Shown: piece after piece, positions 1 to 4,878 of the stretch
Layout: every line of letters begins with the position of its first letter
Position numbering within the stretch: the first letter of the stretch is position 1
From: Kiritimatiellota bacterium
GTDB lineage: Bacteria > Verrucomicrobiota > Kiritimatiellia > JAAZAB01
Assembly: GCA_008636095.1 (NCBI GenBank)
Contig: VSJD01000160.1
Location: 1 to 10,000 of the forward strand
Length of the DNA: 10,000 nucleotides
Direction of reading: 5' to 3'
Translations under genes and position numbers: made by a program
The notes under the pieces: model-generated
What the model was told of the DNA's origin: nothing
What the model saw: only the letters and a program-made list of their open reading frames with translations
Databases searched by the model: none

Positions 1-1521
1 GCCATCAGTAAGCACTTTGTGGAACTGGATATGCCCAGCCAGACGGATGCCCGTTCAGATGTCGAGCGTCTGCGCTTGGGCCTCTGGCCGCTCGGCTTCG
101 ATCCGGTCGGTATCCGCCTACTGCGCCTCCTGCCCGAACTTCTGCGCCGCCAGGGGTTCCGCGGCACGGCGGTTGTTGTGGATGGCGATCTGGTTGACTT
201 CGAGCCGGGCGATACCTCCAGCCAATGCTACGGTATCGCCGTGGATATCGGCACGACGACGCTCGTGGGGACGCTTGTCAACCTGAAGACCGGCCTGGAC
301 ATGGGCGTGGAAGCAAAAATCAATCCCCAGACATCGTACGGTGACGACGTCATTGCCCGTATTCGCAAATGCCGCGAGGATGCCAAAGGCTTGGCTCAGC
401 TCCAGCGTGTCATTATCGGGGCCGTCAATGAAATCGTAGACGAGCTGGTGCGCGCCACCGGCATTGACCGGGCGCATATTTACGAGATTGTCATGGCCGG
501 TAATACCACCATGCAACAAATTGTATGCGGGATCGATCCCTCGGCCCTGGGCGAGTTACCATTTGTGCCTGTTTTCACCGACGCGCCGCACTTAAACGCC
601 TCGGACCTGGCCCTGGACATCAATCAATGCGGCAAGGTGTTTGTCTTTCCGCAGATCGGCGGGTTTGTGGGCGGCGACACCGTGGCCGGGATTGTGGCCA
701 GCCGCCTGGATCGCGAAACCGAGACCGTCTTGTTTGTGGATATCGGCACCAATGGGGAAATTGTACTGGCGCACAAGGGACAGATGATTGCCACCTCCGT
801 GGCGGCCGGGCCGGCTTTTGAAGGCGCCCGCATTTCCTGCGGCATGCGTGCCACAAACGGCGCCATTGAAAAAGTGGTCATGGATGGTGATCTGTGCATG
901 AACGTTATCGGCAACACGCGCCCGGCGGGCCTGTGCGGTTCAGGCCTGATTGATACCGTGGCTGAGCTCCTGCGCCTCGGAATCTTGGATCCCACCGGCC
1001 GCCTGCGGACGCCGGACGAAGTCCCATCCGCCACGGCCCCGGCCTTGCGCAAGCGCCTGATCGAGCAGGACGGGCATGTGGATTTCCTGCTGGCGCACAA
1101 GACGGAAACGGTTTCCGGTAAGCCCATGCTCCTGACCCAGCGGGATGTGCGTGAACTGCAGTTAGCAAACGCCGCGATCAGCGCGGGCATTTCCATTCTC
1201 CTGGAGTTGGAGGGTCTGAAACCCATGGACTTGAGCCGGGTGCTTCTGGCGGGTGCGTTCGGCAATTTTATTCGGCGCAATCATGCCCGGCGCATTGGCC
1301 TCCTGCCGCCGATCCCGTGCGACCGCATCCGGTTTATCGGCAATGCCTCATCACTGGGCGCCAAGCGGGCACTTCTCTCCGTGGCCGAAAAGCAGGCCGC
1401 CGCCGCCATTGCCCGCGCAGTACGCCACGTGGATTTGTCGCTTTCGCCCGATTTCCAGACGGCGTTCAGCTCGGCCATGCTGTTCCCCGAAGAGGATCCG
1501 GGTAAGGGTTGCGAGGGCTGA
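1..1521 (+). CDS. Corrinoid-activating ASKHA ATPase (RACo-type, DUF4445), 5'-truncated by window edge
   Basis: RACo-type proteins use ATP hydrolysis to drive electron transfer onto an inactive Co(II) corrinoid protein, restoring the Co(I) state needed for methyl transfer. The reading frame is open from base 1, with a GTG at 19 and ATG at 31 lying inside a conserved linker, so the start is upstream; family architecture implies that roughly 100-130 residues, including a [2Fe-2S] ferredoxin domain, are missing. Visible ASKHA motifs are AVDIGTTT (from base 238), INPQTSYGDDV, MAGNTTM, GGFVGGDTVAG, the second phosphate motif VDIGTNGE (near 733), AAGPAFEGARI, GLCGSGLID and LLAGAFGNF (near 1243), followed by FIGNASSLGA. 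The ATP-binding core therefore looks intact. The partner (corrinoid Fe-S protein or methylamine/methanol-type corrinoid protein) cannot be told from this window. The stop is TGA at 1519-1521. Family assignment is firm; exact substrate is unknown. Confidence 0.92.
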   Translation, partial: AISKHFVELDMPSQTDARSDVERLRLGLWPLGFDPVGIRLLRLLPELLRRQGFRGTAVVVDGDLVDFEPGDTSSQCYGIAVDIGTTTLVGTLVNLKTGLDMGVEAKINPQTSYGDDVIARIRKCREDAKGLAQLQRVIIGAVNEIVDELVRATGIDRAHIYEIVMAGNTTMQQIVCGIDPSALGELPFVPVFTDAPHLNASDLALDINQCGKVFVFPQIGGFVGGDTVAGIVASRLDRETETVLFVDIGTNGEIVLAHKGQMIATSVAAGPAFEGARISCGMRATNGAIEKVVMDGDLCMNVIGNTRPAGLCGSGLIDTVAELLRLGILDPTGRLRTPDEVPSATAPALRKRLIEQDGHVDFLLAHKTETVSGKPMLLTQRDVRELQLANAAISAGISILLELEGLKPMDLSRVLLAGAFGNFIRRNHARRIGLLPPIPCDRIRFIGNASSLGAKRALLSVAEKQAAAAIARAVRHVDLSLSPDFQTAFSSAMLFPEEDPGKGCEG

Positions 1522-1523
1522 TG

Positions 1524-1690
1524 AAGAAGAGTATCCGAGGTCAGAAGTCAGATGTCAGTAAGAGACAGGAAGAAGCGTGTCAGAGATCAGAAGTCAGCGG
1601 TCAGTAAGAGGAATAATGAAGAAGCGTGTCAGATGTCCAGTCAATCTGATTTTCTGATCTCTGACCGCTGATCTCCGACCGCTCTCTTAT
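1524..1690. repeat. Intergenic TCAG-word array with direct and inverted copies
   Basis: The gap between the RACo gene and the kinase gene is almost entirely repeats. A 26-bp unit around TCAGAAGTCAG...GTCAGTAAGAG occurs at 1539-1564 and 1585-1610 with three mismatches. A 13-bp word, GAAGCGTGTCAGA, occurs at 1572-1584 and 1621-1633. Inverted copies follow: 1594-1604 pairs perfectly with 1661-1671 (11 bp), and 1581-1591 pairs perfectly with 1653-1663 (11 bp), so the transcript could form a stem over about 1581-1671. It ends just before the Shine-Dalgarno of the next gene. It could act as a terminator or attenuator, or be a repeat family with no local role. No promoter consensus is obvious here. 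Confidence 0.75.
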
Positions 1691-1708
1691 CAACAAGGAA
1701 TCACAACA

Positions 1709-3685
1709 ATGGCGAACGCGCGCATCCTGATTGTGGAAGATGAAAGCATCGTGGCCAAGGACATCCAGAACAGCCTGACCGGCCTGGGGTATACGGTGGC
1801 TGGAATCGTGGCCTTCGGCGAAGAAGCGGTGGAACGGGTAGGCGCTTTGAAGCCCGATTTGATTCTCATGGATGTCATGCTTAAGGGTGCCATGGATGGC
1901 ATCGAAGCGGCCGAGCGCATCCGGCGGGAGCATTCCGTTCCCGTCGTCTATCTCACCGCCTATACCGATGACGACACCCTGCGGCGCGCCAAGCTGACCG
2001 AAGCCTTTGGGTACCTGCTGAAGCCTTTTGAGGACCGTGAACTGCGCACGACGATCGAAATGGCGCTCTACAAGCACACCATGGAGCGCAAACTGCGCGA
2101 GAGTCGGGAATGGCTGGAAACCACCCTGCGCTGTATCAGCGACGCCGTCATCGCTACTGACGCTGTCGGATGCATCCAGTTCATGAACACAAAAGCCGAG
2201 ATCCTGACCGGCTGGAAGTCGGCGGATGCCATCAGCCGCAAGCTGACCGACGTTTTTTGTCTGATGAAGGCCAAAGAGATGGCCCTCGTTGAAAACAATT
2301 TAACCGCAATCCTGGAAAAGGGCGTCGTGGTGCACGCGGATACGGATGCCATCCTGATTTCCAAGGATGGCCGGCAGATACCCATTGATCACAGCATGGC
2401 GCCCATTCGCGACGACCACGGAAACATCCATGGCGTAGTGGCCAGTTTTCGGGACATCACTGAGCAGAAGAACGCCCAAACCCGTGAACGCCAGCTTCAG
2501 GATCGTCTGTTTCGCTCCCAGCGCATGGAATCGCTGGGGAGCCTGGCCGGGGGCGTCGCGCATAATTTGAATAACATCCTGGGACCAATGGTCAATTATC
2601 CCGATCTGATCGTCAAGAATCTGCCCCCCGATAGTGCCCTGCGCCAGGACTTGGAAATCATCAAGAATTCCGCGTGCAAGGCGGTGGATATAATCCGCGA
2701 CCTGCTCACCCTGGGACGGATCGGGCATTTTCCCATGGAGCCTCTTGTCCTGAACCGGATCCTCGAGCGGGTTGTGCGCTCGAGCGCTTATATCAAATTG
2801 CAACATGGCGCGCCGCTGGTGGTGGTTGACCTGAAATGGGGCGCCGATCAGCCGGCAATTCAGGGATCCGAGGGCCTTTTGCAGGAAATGGTGGAAAACC
2901 TGCTGATCCATGCATTTGACGCCATGCCACAGGGTGGCCGTCTGACCCTGACAACCTCCGTGGAACAGGTACACGAGCCGGTGGCAGGCTACGAATTGAT
3001 TAACCCGGACACCTACGTGGTTTTCCATGTTATGAACACGGGACCAGTTATCAAGGAACAGGAATTGAACCGGATGTTCGAGCCTTTTTATGCCGGCGAT
3101 AAAGCCCGGTCGCAAAAGCGCAGTGGTCTGGAGCTTGCCATCGTGTATGCGGTTCTCAAGGAACACAAGGGATTCATTGACGTGCGCGCGCTCCCCGATA
3201 AGGGAACGGATTTCATCGTTTATTTTCCCGTTTCCCCGGCCGGGCAGGCGGGCGCCCTGCCGGAAATTCGTGAAAAGCCGGAACATCTCGATTTCCGCGG
3301 CAACGAAACGGTGCTGGTCGTGGACGACGACGAAGACCAACGCCGCATCGTCGCACGCTGGTTACGCACGGGTGGCTACAAGGTACTGACCGCCCACAAC
3401 GGCCAGACCGCCATCGAACTGCTTGATTCCGCGGCCCGGGCACAGGGGCCGGCCATTGATCTGGTTCTGTTAGACATGATCATGGCAGACGACTTTGACG
3501 GGTTGGACACTTATAAGAAAATGCTGGAAATCAATCCGCGCCAGAAAGCGATCATGGTCAGCGGCTTCGCCGTGACCGATCGGATCAAGGATTCCCTGAA
3601 ACTGGGTGTTGGGCAATATATTCAGAAGCCTTACGATTTTGACAACTTGGGCCGTGCTGTTCGCCGTGAGCTGGACAAACTCTAA
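1709..3685 (+). CDS. Hybrid two-component protein REC-PAS-HisKA-HATPase-REC, probable pseudokinase
   Basis: This is a 658-residue soluble signalling protein with no membrane segment. An N-terminal receiver covers residues 5-120, with acidic pair E10/D11, phospho-acceptor D55, T83 and K105. A PAS/PAC domain covers about 131-255 and ends in RDITEQK. The HisKA H-box is at 275-290, with H285 (codon 2561-2563). The HATPase-like region covers about 385-510, and a C-terminal receiver about 534-655, with D539-D541, phospho-acceptor D589, S618 and K640. Both receivers look functional. The kinase core does not: H285 is followed by Asn instead of Asp/Glu, the second N-box Asn is His401, the G1 box reads NTGPV instead of DxGxG, and the G2 box reads SGLEL instead of GTGLGL. 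It may relay, bind or dephosphorylate rather than autophosphorylate. The start is ATG 1709 with AAGGA at 1695-1699, nine bases upstream. Input signal and output are unknown; no DNA-binding domain is present. Confidence 0.9.
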   Translation: MANARILIVEDESIVAKDIQNSLTGLGYTVAGIVAFGEEAVERVGALKPDLILMDVMLKGAMDGIEAAERIRREHSVPVVYLTAYTDDDTLRRAKLTEAFGYLLKPFEDRELRTTIEMALYKHTMERKLRESREWLETTLRCISDAVIATDAVGCIQFMNTKAEILTGWKSADAISRKLTDVFCLMKAKEMALVENNLTAILEKGVVVHADTDAILISKDGRQIPIDHSMAPIRDDHGNIHGVVASFRDITEQKNAQTRERQLQDRLFRSQRMESLGSLAGGVAHNLNNILGPMVNYPDLIVKNLPPDSALRQDLEIIKNSACKAVDIIRDLLTLGRIGHFPMEPLVLNRILERVVRSSAYIKLQHGAPLVVVDLKWGADQPAIQGSEGLLQEMVENLLIHAFDAMPQGGRLTLTTSVEQVHEPVAGYELINPDTYVVFHVMNTGPVIKEQELNRMFEPFYAGDKARSQKRSGLELAIVYAVLKEHKGFIDVRALPDKGTDFIVYFPVSPAGQAGALPEIREKPEHLDFRGNETVLVVDDDEDQRRIVARWLRTGGYKVLTAHNGQTAIELLDSAARAQGPAIDLVLLDMIMADDFDGLDTYKKMLEINPRQKAIMVSGFAVTDRIKDSLKLGVGQYIQKPYDFDNLGRAVRRELDKL

Positions 3686-3687
3686 AG

Positions 3688-3875
3688 AATGGTTAATGGC
3701 AAATGGTTGATGGTTAATGGACGGAGAAGACGATAAGGAATGGTTAATGGTCAATGTCCGGCTGATGTCAATGTCCGGCTGACAGCATCAACCATTTCCT
3801 TTTCCCCGTCCACCATTTACCATTTCTTAAAATTCCCCGTCCCCATCGACCATCCACCATTAACCATTGACCATT
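3688..3875. repeat. GGTTAATGG-word array between convergent genes
   Basis: This array begins three bases after the kinase stop and runs into the 3' end of queF. The 12-mer AATGGTTAATGG occurs at 3688-3699 and 3739-3750, with a related block at 3702-3720. Its exact reverse complement is at 3857-3868, and further CCATT/ACCATT words fill 3790-3826. The sequence can thus fold as a long imperfect hairpin with about a 100-base centre. Because it lies between convergent genes it might serve as a bidirectional terminator, but there is no clean U-tract directly after a short stem, so that is inference. Confidence 0.7.
3750..3782. repeat. 16-bp tandem duplication inside the GGTTAATGG array
   Basis: The word GTCAATGTCCGGCTGA occurs at 3750-3765 and again at 3767-3782, identical and separated by one base. 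It lies at the centre of the surrounding inverted words and looks like a recent slippage or local duplication. Confidence 0.8.
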
Positions 3876-4327
3876 TCTTTGGGGTGCTCCGCTGTCACGG
3901 TAATGGCAATCCCGCCGCGCGGATTAAAGCGGCCCGTCACGCGCAGGCGCCGCGGCCGGCAGATGGTGACGAGGTCATCCAGGATGCGGTTGACCGCCGC
4001 CTCGTGAAAGGCGCCATGGTTACGGAAGGAAAAAAGATAAAGCTTCAATGACTTGCTTTCCAGGCACACGCGATCGGGAATGTAATCAATGGTGATGACG
4101 CCGAAATCGGGCTGGCCAGTGACCGGGCAGAGCGCGGTGAATTCCGGACACTCGAAATGGATCCAATAATCCCGCTGGGGGTAGGCGTTGCGGAACGTTT
4201 CCAGGCGGGCCTTGGCGGGCGAACGGGGGATGGACACGTCCCGACCTCGCGGAGAGTCGGGATGACGCAGGAGTGTCAACCCGGGATGCGGTCCCTTGCC
4301 TGGCCGTGGAGTAGGGCGTGTTTTCAT
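3860..4327 (-). CDS. queF: NADPH-dependent 7-cyano-7-deazaguanine reductase (preQ0 to preQ1), type I QueF
   Basis: QueF reduces the nitrile of preQ0 to the primary amine preQ1 with two NADPH, a cytosolic step of queuosine tRNA modification. The 155-residue product carries the family hallmarks: [14 protein letters not shown] with the thioimide-forming Cys67 and Asp74, the QueF signature [16 protein letters not shown] from residue 90, and FHE (H108, E109). Its single-domain size matches the short type I enzymes. The start is ATG at 4325-4327, chosen because the conserved GLTLL segment (residues 16-20) must be included; no Shine-Dalgarno is visible upstream. Two oddities stand out. Residues 23-30 are encoded by a near-perfect palindrome, and the final MVNG plus stop are encoded by the adjacent GGTTAATGG repeat array. 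Neither touches the catalytic core, so the enzyme is probably active. No other queuosine genes and no preQ1 riboswitch are seen here. Confidence 0.93.
   Translation of the reverse strand: MKTRPTPRPGKGPHPGLTLLRHPDSPRGRDVSIPRSPAKARLETFRNAYPQRDYWIHFECPEFTALCPVTGQPDFGVITIDYIPDRVCLESKSLKLYLFSFRNHGAFHEAAVNRILDDLVTICRPRRLRVTGRFNPRGGIAITVTAEHPKEMVNG
4239..4262. repeat. 24-bp palindrome inside queF
   Basis: TCCCGAC at 4239-4245 pairs perfectly with GTCGGGA at 4256-4262. The stem continues inwards with CTC (4246-4248) and GAG (4252-4254) around a GCG loop, leaving one unpaired A at 4255. In frame on the minus strand it encodes about eight residues (PDSPRGRD) in the variable segment between the conserved LTLL and LETF blocks of QueF. 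Confidence 0.7.
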
Positions 4328-4376
4328 AAGTTGTCATACTATGGCATGCTTGCTTGATATTCAACACCAATCCTGC

Positions 4377-4398
4377 TCCGCGCGTAAAGACGCGCGGA
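4377..4398. repeat. Perfect 9-bp hairpin with AAAG loop
   Basis: TCCGCGCGT (4377-4385) and ACGCGCGGA (4390-4398) are exact reverse complements around AAAG. It lies about 50 bases upstream of the queF start, so it could sit in the queF leader. There is no U-tract on either side, which argues against a simple terminator. Confidence 0.75.
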
Positions 4399-4447
4399 TC
4401 GGGGCTTCTGAATCCATTCCTGAAATGAGGGGCCAATTACCGTTACC

Positions 4448-4486
4448 CGGATTTTTCATAAGCCGAAAAGGCTTATCTGAAATCCG
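4448..4486. repeat. Two-tiered symmetric hairpin
   Basis: The inner stem ATAAGCC (4458-4464) pairs with GGCTTAT (4470-4476) around GAAAA. A symmetric 3+3 internal loop separates it from the outer stem CGGATTT (4448-4454) with AAATCCG (4480-4486). All fourteen pairs are Watson-Crick. The regular geometry suggests a palindromic repeat unit or a structured RNA element. Confidence 0.75.
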
Positions 4487-4514
4487 CTTCCGCCGCAAGG
4501 AGTTGCGTCGGAAG
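4487..4514. repeat. Hairpin directly abutting the previous one
   Basis: CTTCCG (4487-4492) pairs with CGGAAG (4509-4514) and CGCAA (4494-4498) with TTGCG (4503-4507), with one C/T mismatch (4493/4508) and a GGAG loop. It begins at the base following the previous hairpin, so the two could stack as one structured unit. Confidence 0.75.
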
Positions 4515-4714
4515 TTTCGGCGCGGCGCTTGCGCGCCTTGTCCCTCGACTCAGCTCGGGATCCTGAGCCTGCCAAAGGACTCAAGGTTAACCCTTCGTCG
4601 CGCCGAAAGGCAACCCCTGAGCAAGTCCAGCTTTTACGGGGCGCGTCGAAGCTCGCCGGCCCTGAGCGAAGTCGAAGGGTAGAGCGGATATCTCACGCCA
4701 AGCGCGAAATATCC
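4515..4714. repeat. Cluster of nested inverted repeats
   Basis: TTTCGGCGCG (4515-4524) is the exact reverse complement of 4599-4608. GGCGC (4524-4528) pairs with GCGCC (4533-4537). ACCCTTCG (4590-4597) pairs with CGAAGGGT (4673-4680). The blocks 4542-4559 and 4660-4679 are imperfect inverted copies of a CCCTTCGACT..CTCAGGG-type word. GGATATCTC (4686-4694) pairs with GAAATATCC (4706-4714) with one G:T-type mismatch. These pairings cannot all form at once, so this looks like several palindromic elements or decayed copies side by side rather than one RNA fold. Confidence 0.6.
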
Positions 4715-4739
4715 GGGTTAAAAATAAGCAAAAATATCA

Positions 4740-4767
4740 TTGACGGCAGAAGGTTGTTTGATATTCT
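4740..4767 (+). promoter_or_regulatory. Candidate sigma70-type promoter for the large secreted-protein genes
   Basis: TTGACG (4740-4745) matches the -35 consensus at five of six bases. TATTCT (4762-4767), with a 16-bp spacer, matches the -10 at four of six. It lies in the AT-rich part of the gap, about 110 bases upstream of the ATG at 4879. The -10 is weak, so this is tentative. Confidence 0.3.
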
Positions 4768-4791
4768 AAATATGAATAGCCTTTTCATGTA

Positions 4792-4862
4792 AACGGATAG
4801 TTCTAACCTGCGTTTTAATGCCCACTGGCAGGAACTCACAGGGCTGAACGAATAGCTCTAAC
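4792..4862. repeat. Spaced 16-bp direct repeat in the leader of the large secreted-protein gene
   Basis: AACGGATAGTTCTAAC (4792-4807) and AACGAATAGCTCTAAC (4847-4862) match at 14 of 16 positions and start 55 bases apart. They lie downstream of the candidate promoter and immediately before the Shine-Dalgarno-like AAAGGG at 4863-4868. The paired arrangement resembles an operator or leader element, but no regulator is known. Confidence 0.45.
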
Positions 4863-4878
4863 AAAGGGCCAGTTGATC

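Larger units (their letters stand above)
4328..4878. other. Long intergenic region, hairpin-rich on the left and AT-richer on the right
   Basis: About 550 bases separate the divergent queF and large secreted-protein genes. Open frames here have no recognisable protein motif and run through palindromes, so I do not call them genes. The left two thirds (to about 4714) contains several separate inverted repeats, listed individually. The right part is AT-richer and holds the candidate promoter and a spaced direct repeat. No tRNA or rRNA gene and no known riboswitch was recognised. Confidence 0.7.

Noticed and set aside
1521..1607. A 28-codon ORF whose ATG overlaps the RACo stop (TGATG), looking translationally coupled.
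   Set aside because: It is composed of the TCAG repeat words, encodes no recognisable peptide and ends inside the repeat; chance overlap is the simpler reading.
1524..1690. Possible CRISPR array because of repeated words at roughly 46-49 bp spacing.
   Set aside because: The copies are imperfect, occur in both orientations, the intervening sequence is itself repeat-like, and no cas gene is present.
2300..3340. A 346-codon minus-strand open frame.
   Set aside because: It is antisense to the clearly conserved PAS, HisKA and HATPase region of the kinase gene; no independent motif was seen.
3800..3880. Classical Rho-independent terminator after the kinase or queF.
   Set aside because: The inverted words are far apart with a large centre and no run of T directly follows a compact GC stem, so I kept it as a repeat array only.
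4328..4440. Possible preQ1 riboswitch upstream of queF.
   Set aside because: The only clear structure is a short GC hairpin; I could not find the preQ1-I pattern of a short stem with an A-rich pseudoknot tail on the minus strand.
4296..4682. A 128-codon plus-strand open frame in the long intergenic region.
   Set aside because: It runs antisense over the queF start and through several palindromes, lacks protein-like composition or motifs, and is best explained as open repeat DNA.
4529..4792. An 87-codon plus-strand open frame upstream of the large secreted-protein gene.
   Set aside because: Most of it is translated inverted repeat and it has no recognisable motif; the AT-rich end overlaps the likely promoter.
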